DNA of 30,916 bases, from IMG/VR virus record IMGVR_UViG_3300046829_000049, positions 1 through 30,916 of that record. One strand, written 5' to 3'. Numbering within the stretch: position 1 is the stretch's first letter; each line of letters begins with the position of its first letter. Source of the DNA: a virus. Positions 8,064-16,677 of this stretch are shown in pieces. The position numbers and the translations under genes are program-made. The notes beneath the pieces were generated by a model. The model saw only the letters and a list, made by a program, of their open reading frames with translations. It did not search any database and was not told the origin of the DNA.

Positions 8064-8848
8064 TATTTCCCCCCGCGCAACTGCGCGAGTAACGTCTGGA
8101 GCAAGGTGTCGGTCTGGGACGGTCCCGCTATGCTGCTCAGCCCAGAGTTGATCGCCGCGTAGGGATCGCCCTGCAGCGCCGAGGCGAGTCCAGACGTCCC
8201 ACTCCCCGCGCTCAGGGGAGACGCCATCGACGGGGACGCTGAAACGGTCGGGGCCGCGTAGCCAAGTGCGGGATCGCCTTCGACGTTGCTGAACTGCGGC
8301 CGATTCGCCCCACCCGCATCCCCAAGGACGTCCTGGTAGATCGACGTCTGCCCCTGCTTGCTATCCCCAGTCGCGCTATTCAGGTACGACTGTTTCTGGC
8401 GGATGTGCGGGTCGTTGGGCGAGGAGTTGGGGTCAATCTCCCATTCGTTCGGATGCTGGGCCACAAAGTTTCGCACCCAATCGGCGTTATAGGTCTGTCC
8501 GCTGTTGATGGCTTCTTGTACCGCCCGCCCGTATTCGTACTTCCCGTTGTTGTCCGTGCGAGAGGGATCCCACCCGGCGAGCGTCACGGACGCCGTGGAG
8601 GGGGGCTTCGGCTGTTGCGTGGCCGCGTAGTCAGTCGCCGCCTTGACGTTCGGGCTGGTCGGATCGCTACTGAGCGGTCCCGTCACACCAGGCACCGGCG
8701 TGAGCGTCCCAGACGTGGTCTCGCCGCCCGTCCACTTCGGTGCCGTGGCGGGTGATTCAGGCGCGGTCGGATCACCCAGTGGCGACGTCCTCCGCTGTTG
8801 CGTGGGGTCGAGTTGGTCGAGCAGCGCAGTGCGGTAGTCGACGGCCAT
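8063..8848 (-). CDS. Probable virion-associated protein, Ser/Pro/Ala-rich
   Basis: 261 aa from ATG at 8848, which shares one base with the upstream TGA; a TTG one codon earlier is also possible. Residues 1-95 are low-complexity (Pro, Thr, Ser). Residues 100-150 look folded: KYEYGRAVQEAINSGQTYNA then DWVRNFVAQHPNEWEIDP. The end is Ser/Ala/Gly-rich and closes DTLLQTLLAQLRGGK, a possible amphipathic helix. It is the first of the five ejection-like genes. No known family was recognised. Confidence 0.45.
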   Translation of the reverse strand: MAVDYRTALLDQLDPTQQRRTSPLGDPTAPESPATAPKWTGGETTSGTLTPVPGVTGPLSSDPTSPNVKAATDYAATQQPKPPSTASVTLAGWDPSRTDNNGKYEYGRAVQEAINSGQTYNADWVRNFVAQHPNEWEIDPNSSPNDPHIRQKQSYLNSATGDSKQGQTSIYQDVLGDAGGANRPQFSNVEGDPALGYAAPTVSASPSMASPLSAGSGTSGLASALQGDPYAAINSGLSSIAGPSQTDTLLQTLLAQLRGGK

Positions 8849-9510
8849 CAAAAGCCTCGCATGATCACGTAAATGTTCTTGCCAGTCGGAAAATTGGACC
8901 CGTCAAGCGTGCTGATCGTGATCTGGCTGGTCGTCGTCACGACACCAAGTCCGGGTCCTGTCGTCCATCCTGGTGACACCGTCGCCACGACGGTACTCAC
9001 GGGAGAATCCTGCCCCGATCGTCCAAAGAGGAGGATCCCGCTCGGGGTCGTGGCGCCGGAGCCTGTCGTAATGACACAGGCATAATCGAATCCCAAACTG
9101 GTGGCGCCCGTGCCAAACCCGCTCCCCGACAACGAGGGGATGGCAATGCTGTCGACGCGATGTCGGAGAAACGTCGTCCCGGCCAGATTCGCCGCGAGAT
9201 AGCCCATGAGATCGCCGTTCGCGGCGAACTCCCATCGCGATTGGGCGTTCGGCGCCATGATGATCCCGTTGGCGTGCGCCGTTCCAATCACGAACGGGAA
9301 CTGCTTCGAGAGGATCGGACTCGCGGGCGAGGGTTGCGTGTTGCTGATGTTCCCAGTCAGCGTGAGGGAATCCCCCGTGATGTCCCCGTGCGAGCCGTCG
9401 TCCTTATGCTCCTTCGACAGCCAGCCAAAGAGGTAGGAGACGAACTGCTGAATCTGCCCACCGGCTGACGCCGTGAACTCCTGCACGCTGTTGAACGAAG
9501 GAAACGGCAT
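8848..9510 (-). CDS. Tail fibre or tail-appendage-like protein
   Basis: 220 aa, ATG overlapping the upstream TAA (TAATG). An N-terminal helix (SVQEFTASAGGQIQQFVSYL) precedes HKDDGSHGDITGDSLTLTGN. That short motif, DG-x-HG-x-ITG-x-SLTLTG, is of the kind seen at the base of many phage fibre and receptor-binding proteins. The rest is Gly/Thr/Ser-rich and predicted beta (GSGFGTGATSLGFDYACVIT), ending with YVIMRGF. It follows the nozzle-like gene. Most likely a small tail appendage; the receptor is unknown. Confidence 0.5.
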   Translation of the reverse strand: MPFPSFNSVQEFTASAGGQIQQFVSYLFGWLSKEHKDDGSHGDITGDSLTLTGNISNTQPSPASPILSKQFPFVIGTAHANGIIMAPNAQSRWEFAANGDLMGYLAANLAGTTFLRHRVDSIAIPSLSGSGFGTGATSLGFDYACVITTGSGATTPSGILLFGRSGQDSPVSTVVATVSPGWTTGPGLGVVTTTSQITISTLDGSNFPTGKNIYVIMRGF

Positions 9511-11483
9511 TAGAGATTGCTCCCGACTTTGACGTTAGGGCAACGCCACTGATGCAAGAGCCAATGCACATTGGCGGAGGAAGCGTCTCCGAGTTGGACC
9601 TGGAGTGTCCATGCGTCATTCATTGCGGCATCTTCCGCCTTCTTCAGCACGATCGTTTCGGAGCCTTCGGCGGTGAGCGTCAGCGTGGTATCGCGCGTCT
9701 CGAGGCCCGCGTTCCGAATGAGGCGATGGCGGATCGTCACCGCACTCGCGGCATCGGCCATGACGTAGGGCTGCACGAGCGAGACATGGGCGTTCTCGAC
9801 AAAGCGCGGGCCACTTGTCACGTACGCTTGGAACGAGACGCTGTTGTCCTGGTTGACGCTCTCGTCGTACTTCAGGAACGTGCCTGCACTCACCGAACTG
9901 ACGTAGGGCACCTTCACGCGCGAGCGGGTTGCACTGAGTGTGTTGCTGAACAGCACAATGGCACGAGCCGCCGCGAAGTCCCCACTGTAGAGGGTCCATC
10001 CGCCCCGGAGGTCGCCGGTCTCGTCGGGTTGCTGCTTCGTGATGTCACAGACCACCGCGAGATTCGGTTCGGTGCTCCCATCGACCGCGACCGCAAAGAT
10101 CAGTTGCTGCCGATCCTGATAGAACCCCCCACAGAGCGTGCCGTCAGGGAGACGATTGACGCGTGCCGCAATGTCCGCGAGGTCTTTCCCGATCCAGCGC
10201 AAGCCATCGACGCCCCCGACGACATACGGGCCTTTCACCGGATCCCAGAAGTAGCAACAGGGTGAGCCGTTCCGGTCATGGCCCATCACAATCATGCGCT
10301 GGTTGAGGTTGCCAATCGCGGTCGAGAGCACGACGCGCCGATACGGGGTCACAGCCGAGTCCGTAGGATAGAGTCCGAAGACCCCCGAGGATTGGAACGC
10401 GTAGATGACGTTGTTCACGGGATGGGGCGAGACGCCACGATCAGCCGCATTCGCGTTCCGCGCGAGATCGATCCAGCCACGCAGACTCGCCGTGTTATTG
10501 ATGCGCTCGTCGTCGTTGACGTCGGAGGAATCGAGGACTGGCCCGAAGTAGAAGCGACCCGCCTTCGGCGCGAGGGAATCCCCCGCACTCGTTTCCCAGA
10601 CGCCAAGGCCGTAGAGACGTGAACCATCCGTACCGATGGACTTCACGGACGGGAACGGGGTGTTGGAACCGATGGCCTCTTGGGCGGTGTAGTTCGCGTA
10701 CGTGGAGACGACCGTCGAATCTGCGTAGGTCGTCGTGCCGACCACGATGGACGCACCCAGGGCTCCGGCGAGGTCCGCCGCAAGTGCGTAGTACAGGATG
10801 CCATCGGGCGAGCCGTAGACTTCCCAGTTCGTCTCACTCTCGCTGATCGACGCGGGTTTCGTGACGACGGCGCTCGCATGAGACCCATCGGGCGTGAAAC
10901 TCACGGCTGGTGAGAGTTCCGACCGATAGACCACGACGCTGCTGCGCACGACGGTATAGGCGACTTTGTAGTAGCGAAGGGTCGCGGCGTAGGCGCCGCC
11001 GCCGACGCTATTGGCGACCGTCGCCGCCGCTGGGACCGCGAGACCCGCTCGACGCACCGTGGTGGTGGATCCGCCCGGATCGAAGACGTGCAGCCGATTG
11101 ACGGCCGAGTCGTAGGCAAGATAGAGCTTCCCGTTCAGCACGGCACTGCTCGCCAACCATTGCGCTGACGAGACGTCATCGATGAGCGTCAGACTCGTGA
11201 ACGACGACCCGCCCGCACAGCGCAGGATCTTGATCGGCGAGGAATTGTCGAAGACGAACAACTCCGCAGCGGTTTCGTCCTGGCCGGGGATGAACTCAAA
11301 CGCGCTATAGATGGGCGCGGTCACCCCGGTGGTCGTGATCAGCGTCGAGCCGCCACGCCGTGTCCCGAGGCCGTCGTTGTACAGGTGGACGTTCAGGGAC
11401 TCGACGGACTCGTCCAGTCCGACATCCACGAGACTATCCCAGCCATTACGGCCCCGGTTTTTCGCCCAGATGACAGATGCCAT
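9510..11483 (-). CDS. Large beta-rich tail protein, likely nozzle/hub of the podovirus tail
   Basis: 657 aa. The sequence is dominated by short beta-strand repeats with aromatic and Asp residues, such as GTRRGGSTLITTTGVTAPI, KLYLAYDSAVNRLHVFDPGG and VIYAFQSSGVFGLYP. This pattern suggests a beta-propeller core. The opening line WAKNRGRNGWDSLVDVGLDE and the GGS turn are like the first segment of P22 gp10-type nozzle or stabilisation proteins. Length is in the usual range for such proteins. The gene lies downstream of the adaptor and upstream of the ejection-like genes, as in other podoviruses. Role inferred from fold pattern and order. Confidence 0.55.
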   Translation of the reverse strand: MASVIWAKNRGRNGWDSLVDVGLDESVESLNVHLYNDGLGTRRGGSTLITTTGVTAPIYSAFEFIPGQDETAAELFVFDNSSPIKILRCAGGSSFTSLTLIDDVSSAQWLASSAVLNGKLYLAYDSAVNRLHVFDPGGSTTTVRRAGLAVPAAATVANSVGGGAYAATLRYYKVAYTVVRSSVVVYRSELSPAVSFTPDGSHASAVVTKPASISESETNWEVYGSPDGILYYALAADLAGALGASIVVGTTTYADSTVVSTYANYTAQEAIGSNTPFPSVKSIGTDGSRLYGLGVWETSAGDSLAPKAGRFYFGPVLDSSDVNDDERINNTASLRGWIDLARNANAADRGVSPHPVNNVIYAFQSSGVFGLYPTDSAVTPYRRVVLSTAIGNLNQRMIVMGHDRNGSPCCYFWDPVKGPYVVGGVDGLRWIGKDLADIAARVNRLPDGTLCGGFYQDRQQLIFAVAVDGSTEPNLAVVCDITKQQPDETGDLRGGWTLYSGDFAAARAIVLFSNTLSATRSRVKVPYVSSVSAGTFLKYDESVNQDNSVSFQAYVTSGPRFVENAHVSLVQPYVMADAASAVTIRHRLIRNAGLETRDTTLTLTAEGSETIVLKKAEDAAMNDAWTLQVQLGDASSANVHWLLHQWRCPNVKVGSNL

Positions 11484-11484
11484 C

Positions 11485-11727
11485 CTAGTCGTTCACCAGC
11501 AAGTACTCCGCTTCCGCGACGTTCATGTTGGCGAGCCCTGGCGCCGTCGCCGCCCCACGGACAGTGGCGATGTCATGCGCGGCGAGCGTGGTGGAATCAA
11601 TGCCGGGATTCGCCGCACGCAAGACGGCGATGTGCTTCACGAAGGCATAGGTGAGGTCGGTGAAGGCATTCGCATAGCCCCCGCCGCCCCCACCGCCAGC
11701 GCCTTCAAAAAAGAACAGAAGACTCAT
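11485..11727 (-). CDS. 80-aa hypothetical protein with polyglycine
   Basis: ATG at 11727 shares a base with the upstream TAA (TAATG). The protein opens MSLLFFFEGAGGGGGGGYAN, a short hydrophobic patch followed by seven glycines. A helical region follows (FTDLTYAFVKHIAVLRAANP), ending NVAEAEYLLVND. The upstream 220-aa protein also has a Gly run near its end (LAPLGGGGGTNHN). No domain was recognised. It sits between two tail-type genes and is probably a small virion or assembly factor. Confidence 0.55.
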   Translation of the reverse strand: MSLLFFFEGAGGGGGGGYANAFTDLTYAFVKHIAVLRAANPGIDSTTLAAHDIATVRGAATAPGLANMNVAEAEYLLVND

Positions 11728-12389
11728 TAACCGACTCCGAGGAGCGTCAGCGCGTTGTGATTCGTGCCTCCCCCTCCGCCGAGTGGCGCGAGCGCCAAGA
11801 CGCCCGTGGCCCAAATACTCGATCCGTTGCCATTAGAAGCCGTCATGCTATAGCTTCCTGCTGGAGTAATAGGAGCAGCACTGTCTAATATTGCCAACGC
11901 GCCACCTGTTGATCCGATGTTCGTCCAGCGGAGAGTGGACCCCGATCCCGCCGTCGTCGCGGAGGACGTCGAGGAATCAGCACACATCACCGTCCATGAA
12001 TTGTCCGTGATCGTGATGATTGCTTGCGTGATCGATGTCGTGAACACCGAACTATTGAACACATTGGCATCCGGTTGTCCCGAGCCTTTGACCCCAGTGT
12101 AGGACGAGGACACCGCATGAATCGTCTGATTGCTCATCATCGTGACCACGACGTTGTTGCTGCCCGTCGCGGGTCCGTCGAGATACCACACGGAGATACT
12201 CTTGAGCGGCGTATTTTGCCCGATCAGGGCCATGCTCGTCCCGCTGTACGTCACCGTCGTCGGCACTTCATCCCCATAGATCCCGACGACCAAGCCGAGA
12301 TTGCTCCCGGTGCAGGTATGGGCGAACGTGATCGTATTCGTGCCGCCACCGTTATCGCCCCCAGCCGCTGCATCAAATGCTATAGACAC
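11727..12389 (-). CDS. Beta-sandwich tail or surface protein
   Basis: 220 aa from GTG (12389-12387), placed one base after the upstream TAA; a longer reading upstream would lie inside the 753-aa gene. The pattern TFAHTCTGSNLGLVVGIYGD, VTYSGTSMALIG, SVWYLDGPATGSNNVVVTM, SSYTGVKGS matches a beta-sandwich module that I recall from many bacterial and phage surface proteins. In that module an F/S-H start, a vtYgG turn and a W-Y-l-d/n-P-x-x-G strand recur. It may bind sugars or form part of a fibre. A glycine run and TNHNALTLLGVG close it. Family placement is from memory. Confidence 0.55.
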   Translation of the reverse strand: MSIAFDAAAGGDNGGGTNTITFAHTCTGSNLGLVVGIYGDEVPTTVTYSGTSMALIGQNTPLKSISVWYLDGPATGSNNVVVTMMSNQTIHAVSSSYTGVKGSGQPDANVFNSSVFTTSITQAIITITDNSWTVMCADSSTSSATTAGSGSTLRWTNIGSTGGALAILDSAAPITPAGSYSMTASNGNGSSIWATGVLALAPLGGGGGTNHNALTLLGVG

Positions 12390-12390
12390 G

Positions 12391-14652
12391 TTATTGATCC
12401 TCGTGGATGGCGAGCGACATGATCCCAATATCGGTATCCATGATCGCCAGCACCGTGGGATCGAGTCCGTGGTTATCGTACGCATCGATCCAGGCGAGCG
12501 CCGCCGCCGCATTCGGTAATCCCAACTTCTTCGCAATGATGTAGCCGATGCGGACGTGTGGCCCATAGTACTGGGTCATGGGTAGTCCAAAGGGATTGTT
12601 ACCGGCTGCCGCCAGGTTCACCATAGCCGTGTACGCATTCGCGTAGGAGGTGAAGAAACTAAACGACGCACCGGAGTTGGTCGAGTATTTCGTCAGGAAA
12701 TTGTATGGCGCACGATGATCGACGTCCCACGTTGGCTCATCATACATAGCCATAGCGATTTTCGCCGCTCGATCCATCGCTACGGCGTTATGTGACGGGT
12801 AGAGCTGCTTCGCCCACAAATCGACGTAGGCCATATACCAGATCATCCACGGAGCCGTCAGGATATAGGCGTCCGTCGCCGAGGGCAGTCCGTAAATATT
12901 TGGATAGAAACTTTCGTAGAAGAACATGCCGAGCGCATTCGTCGCGGACGAATCCGTCGCATACGTGTTCATCACGGAGAGGTTTGTCGCGATTCGCGTA
13001 TCGAAGTAGCTCTTGTACGGGTCCGCATCGGGCAACCAATAGCAACACAAGAGATTGCGGATGCTCCAGGCAGTGCCTCTCGCCCCATTCGCGCTTTCTC
13101 CCACATACCCAGCCGACCCACCACGTGAGGCATACCCTGGGGAGCCTCCACCGTCGTATGTCGAGAGCATCATCGAGTTGGCGATGTGCTTGGTCTCGTC
13201 GGCGTAGTAGCGGCGCCCGGTGAGGATGTAGGCCGCGTGCGAGGGTTGTGGCATGTGGGCTACATCCACACCGAACATCCCCTGTGGCAGCCCGCCGTAC
13301 CACGTCGTATCGACCTCCTGCGCAATGCCCGCTCCACCGTTCGTAAAATCGCGATAAGCATGAGACTGAAAATTTGGATATGTATCAAGGCTAATCAGGT
13401 CATGCGTGTCATCCACGCCCCAGTGGATCTGGTACGACCCTGAGAGATCGCCCTCTTGTATCACCTGATCGCGCAACGTCTGATTTGACGGATTCGCTAG
13501 ATACGACACGACGTGCGCGGGCATCAGGCCGATGTCGTTGCGCTTGCCTGGATTTGGTCCGTTCGGATCCATCAATCGCCAGTTGCCTGGGCCGAATGGG
13601 CCTGCGCCAGGGTTGGTCCCAGGCCAGATGTTCGCGTGCGCCGTGCCGTTGTACTTAAGAAACGCATGGCCTGTGACGTAGTGGTCTACGTCGATGGTCT
13701 GATGGGATTCTACATAGCCGCTTGTATAATAGCGCTGCACCCAGCGACAGCCCGCCCAATGTCGGTGCCCGATCACCGTACACGACAAGCCGCTCACCGG
13801 ACTGCCGGCGACGGTCGTGTTGTAGAGATCATAGAGTGCCGTGAACTGCGTGGTCGTCGGACAGCTGATCACCACGCGGACTTCTCCACTATCCAGCCCC
13901 GAGGTGATCTTGACGCAATCGCCTGTCGTGAGATTGTGGGTCGTGGACGTCGTGAAGAAGGTCGAGCCCGCCCCATTCACGCCCACCGTAAAGGGCGCGA
14001 CCCGTTGATGCTGGTCGAGGACGCCGGCCCCATTGAACGTAATCTGGATCCGGTAATCCACCGACCGCGCCGTGGGGCTCGCGTTGTTGACTTGGATGTT
14101 CTCCCCGATGACGCTGACTTCGTGCTGCCCATCGCTGTAGCTTCGCACCGAGAACTTCACGCGGAGAAACGGGTGAGCAGCGCTATCCGACACCCGCGCG
14201 GGCGTCACCCGATAATGGGTTTCTTGCAACTGCGATCCCGAACACGTCCGATCCGTAGTCGCATAGGCCGGCAACGAGGACCGATAGACATCGCCGGGCG
14301 TCCCCGACAGCGACGTGGACTCGATGGTCATGTCCACGACGCAGGTCGGCCAATTCGACGGCGTAAAGGCCGCGCCAGGTCCACCCGCACTCGTCGCTAC
14401 ATTCAGCGTACTGATGGACGGAATTGAGGCCGTCACCAGCGCGTGCTTGATCGACCCATCGGCATGGGTCGCGAGCACATCGGTCTGTGTCGTCAGGGAT
14501 CCGATCTGCAGATAGACCCCGGCTGGGACCGCCCCCAGCGTCGGCGTGATCCCAAACGTCGTCCAGCCCGTTGAGGTGAAGCCCCAACTCGCGAGACCAG
14601 TGGGGGTGAAGCTTGGTGCCTTATACCGACCGAGGAGACGCTTGTAGCGCAT
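12391..14652 (-). CDS. Large tail protein, candidate polysaccharide lyase/depolymerase
   Basis: 753 aa from ATG at 14652, sharing a base with the upstream TGA. Residues 35-75 contain TLGAVPAGVYLQIGSL and ATHADGSIKHALV, like the opening beta domain of exo-rhamnogalacturonan-lyase-like (PcRGLX/YetA-type) proteins. In those, Gly-Xaa-Pro-Xaa-Gly is followed by a hydrophobic strand and DGS-[IV]-[KR]-[HW]. Residues 222-292 look like an inserted small beta-barrel (THNLTTGDCVKITSG). The C-terminal ~430 residues are helical with TGRRYYADETKHIANSMM and AWSIRNLLCCYWLPDADP, suggestive of an alpha/alpha toroid. A tail enzyme that removes capsule or exopolysaccharide fits the context. Catalytic residues are not assigned. 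Confidence 0.55.
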   Translation of the reverse strand: MRYKRLLGRYKAPSFTPTGLASWGFTSTGWTTFGITPTLGAVPAGVYLQIGSLTTQTDVLATHADGSIKHALVTASIPSISTLNVATSAGGPGAAFTPSNWPTCVVDMTIESTSLSGTPGDVYRSSLPAYATTDRTCSGSQLQETHYRVTPARVSDSAAHPFLRVKFSVRSYSDGQHEVSVIGENIQVNNASPTARSVDYRIQITFNGAGVLDQHQRVAPFTVGVNGAGSTFFTTSTTHNLTTGDCVKITSGLDSGEVRVVISCPTTTQFTALYDLYNTTVAGSPVSGLSCTVIGHRHWAGCRWVQRYYTSGYVESHQTIDVDHYVTGHAFLKYNGTAHANIWPGTNPGAGPFGPGNWRLMDPNGPNPGKRNDIGLMPAHVVSYLANPSNQTLRDQVIQEGDLSGSYQIHWGVDDTHDLISLDTYPNFQSHAYRDFTNGGAGIAQEVDTTWYGGLPQGMFGVDVAHMPQPSHAAYILTGRRYYADETKHIANSMMLSTYDGGGSPGYASRGGSAGYVGESANGARGTAWSIRNLLCCYWLPDADPYKSYFDTRIATNLSVMNTYATDSSATNALGMFFYESFYPNIYGLPSATDAYILTAPWMIWYMAYVDLWAKQLYPSHNAVAMDRAAKIAMAMYDEPTWDVDHRAPYNFLTKYSTNSGASFSFFTSYANAYTAMVNLAAAGNNPFGLPMTQYYGPHVRIGYIIAKKLGLPNAAAALAWIDAYDNHGLDPTVLAIMDTDIGIMSLAIHEDQ

Positions 14653-15680
14653 CAGGCATACCACGCCACGAGACTGACGCCTGTTGCCGGGGCGCCGTTG
14701 CCCCCCGCCGTGGTCGTCGCCGCACAACTCCAGCCAGCGTTGGAGAACGTGATCCCAAAGGGCATCGTGAGGTTGGCCGCGGCACCCGCCGGAATCGCAA
14801 TCGTCATCTGCGGATTCGTTGTCCCCACCGTGACTGACCCTGACGCCGTGTTGTAGAAATGAACAAACGTGACCGCCGCTTCCGGGTTGTAGGCGTAATA
14901 GCCATAGAGCTGGCCCGCACTCGCCTTAATCGCCTGCGCCGTCGCGACGAGGATCGATGACCCGTCAGACCCCGACGCCATGAACGTCGAGAGACCACCT
15001 TTCGTATGCGGCGACGTCGTGACGACAGTCTTACCTTCCGGTGTCAACCACGGTAGGACCGCATCATCGTCCGCACTCACCCCAGTCGGCTCGGCCGTGC
15101 TGGCCCGTCCAAAGAGCATCGATCCCGTGACGCTGGTGATCGTGCCGAGGGCGCCATCCTGCGTGCCTTGGGTATCCGGCGTCAATGCCGTGCCCGCCGC
15201 GTTATAGAGCGCGGCGTTGACGTAGACGCGCCCGTTGGCGTCCAGATTCATCAGCGAGTAGTCGCCCGCTGTCCCGGAAGTCGAACTGGGCGTCGTATCC
15301 GACCGGACGCCAAAGACCGCCACGCCCGTATCACCGGAACTGTGGGCGGCATCTTCCGCTTTGCCCAGATGGGCCGCGCTCGTCCCAGGTGTCACTGAGG
15401 TACCAATCGTGGCGACGTTCGTCACCGTCGAGACGGTCGTCACGGTCGCCAGCGTTTGCGCCGCCGCGATGTTGACCGCGCCGATGGTATTCGAGCCTGC
15501 GGGGATCGCCGGAATGATCTGGACCGCGAGGCCATTGGTGACATCGACTGGGGCGATGCCCGCGTTCGTCGCGCCGTCCCCGATGACGACCACCTGCCGA
15601 TGGTTCCCGTTCGTCCCTTCGGTGCGGGTATCGATGTTGGTGCCAGATCCGGCTGTTATGGCTACGGCTGTGTCGGCCAA
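14652..15680 (-). CDS. Thr/Ala-rich virion structural protein (fibre or head-tail region)
   Basis: 342 aa with a TTG start at 15680-15678, seven bases after a clear AGGAG. No ATG gives the conserved-looking N-terminus MADTAVAITAGSGTNIDTRT. The opening and its GNHRQVVVIGD strand are a pattern I associate with uncharacterised phage structural proteins. The centre has Val/Thr-rich heptads (ATVTTVSTVTNVATIG) that could trimerise. The end is beta-rich (QMTIAIPAGAAANLTMPFG). It sits between the adaptor and the depolymerase-like tail gene. A structural role is likely; the exact part is not known. Confidence 0.6.
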   Translation of the reverse strand: MADTAVAITAGSGTNIDTRTEGTNGNHRQVVVIGDGATNAGIAPVDVTNGLAVQIIPAIPAGSNTIGAVNIAAAQTLATVTTVSTVTNVATIGTSVTPGTSAAHLGKAEDAAHSSGDTGVAVFGVRSDTTPSSTSGTAGDYSLMNLDANGRVYVNAALYNAAGTALTPDTQGTQDGALGTITSVTGSMLFGRASTAEPTGVSADDDAVLPWLTPEGKTVVTTSPHTKGGLSTFMASGSDGSSILVATAQAIKASAGQLYGYYAYNPEAAVTFVHFYNTASGSVTVGTTNPQMTIAIPAGAAANLTMPFGITFSNAGWSCAATTTAGGNGAPATGVSLVAWYA

Positions 15681-15699
15681 GTGCTTTCTCCTCTATGAC

Positions 15700-16677
15700 T
15701 TACCAAGACCACGTCACGGTGTCGGCGGGATACTGCCCGCCAAACTGGGACCATCGCTGCGGCTTCTTCCGCATCGACAGCAGGAACGCGCCGTCCGTCT
15801 GGACGAAATCTCGGAACTGTTGCGTGCGCGCGATGTATTCCCCAGCCGCCGCCTGGAACCGCGCATTGCCGCGATACTCGTAGTCCTTCATCCGAATCCC
15901 GATCCCGATCAGATCGTGGAAGTCCTGCGGCAGGAGCGGCTCGTCCGTCGTCGTCAGATCCGGCGTCGTGCGCGTGTAGTCCACGTAGTATGTCAACGCT
16001 GTCGCCGGGACCGGGAACCAGTGAATCCCGAGGTAGCGCGCATTCGTCTGCCCTTTGGGAATCACCGCGAGCAGGTTCCCGACTGTCACCGCATCGTAGA
16101 GACTCACGTCTCCGACACACGCCGCACTGAGCGCAAACTTGTCAATCTCGATGTAGTCCGTCTGGCCGCCGATCTGGACTCGAGCCGTGCCCGTCAACGC
16201 CTGCGCGGAGGGCTGATGCAGGAAGCCGCCCGTGCGGATCGCCGTGAGGCTGACCGTGGGACCGGAGGTGTCCGACGCGCTACTTGAGACGGCCCAGACG
16301 CCTGTCGCGGCGGACGGTTGCGCTTGCACGGCTTGAAACCCACTCCTGGCGAACGCCCACGGATTGCCAGTGCTCGTCAGGCCGGGATCGCTGCGCGCGA
16401 GTTCGGTCATCGTGGTTTCGCGCAGGAGCGTGTTGTTCGTGCGGTCCACGATCCGCTTGATGCGCGCGACGTTGAGCGGGAGGCCGATGCGCGGAGCATT
16501 CGCGACCGAGGTCACGGGCGTCGTGTCGTCCCGCAGCATTTCCATGCCGGGAAGCGAGAGGAGCGCCCGATGCACTTCGTTGGCGTGATCGGTGAGGCGC
16601 GTCACGACCGCCGTCGCCGGCGAGGACGCGTAGCCTAACCGCTCGTAACACCCCGCGAGAATAGAAGCGAGGGTCAT
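15700..16677 (-). CDS. Head-to-tail adaptor / tail connector-like protein
   Basis: 325 aa, ATG overlapping the upstream TGA (ATGA). The N-terminal helices (ILAGCYERLGYAS, VVTRLTDHANEVHRALLSLP) and C-terminal DEPLLPQDFHDLIGIGIRMK then EYRGNARFQAAAGEYIARTQ form a typical podovirus adaptor layout. In that layout, helical ends flank a beta middle domain (YYVDYTRTTPDLT), and a D-F-H-[DE]-L-I motif near the end marks the ring helix. Such proteins form the dodecameric ring below the portal. Position after capsid genes agrees. Moderately confident of the family type, not of the exact Pfam entry. Confidence 0.65.
   Translation of the reverse strand: MTLASILAGCYERLGYASSPATAVVTRLTDHANEVHRALLSLPGMEMLRDDTTPVTSVANAPRIGLPLNVARIKRIVDRTNNTLLRETTMTELARSDPGLTSTGNPWAFARSGFQAVQAQPSAATGVWAVSSSASDTSGPTVSLTAIRTGGFLHQPSAQALTGTARVQIGGQTDYIEIDKFALSAACVGDVSLYDAVTVGNLLAVIPKGQTNARYLGIHWFPVPATALTYYVDYTRTTPDLTTTDEPLLPQDFHDLIGIGIRMKDYEYRGNARFQAAAGEYIARTQQFRDFVQTDGAFLLSMRKKPQRWSQFGGQYPADTVTWSW

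Noticed and set aside
13513-14427. Long plus-strand frame (304 aa)
   Set aside because: Antisense to the 753-aa gene, Arg/His/Asp-rich nonsense composition, no motif.
15361-16287. Long plus-strand frame (308 aa)
   Set aside because: Antisense to the adaptor gene and to the 342-aa gene; composition is a shadow of high-G+C coding.
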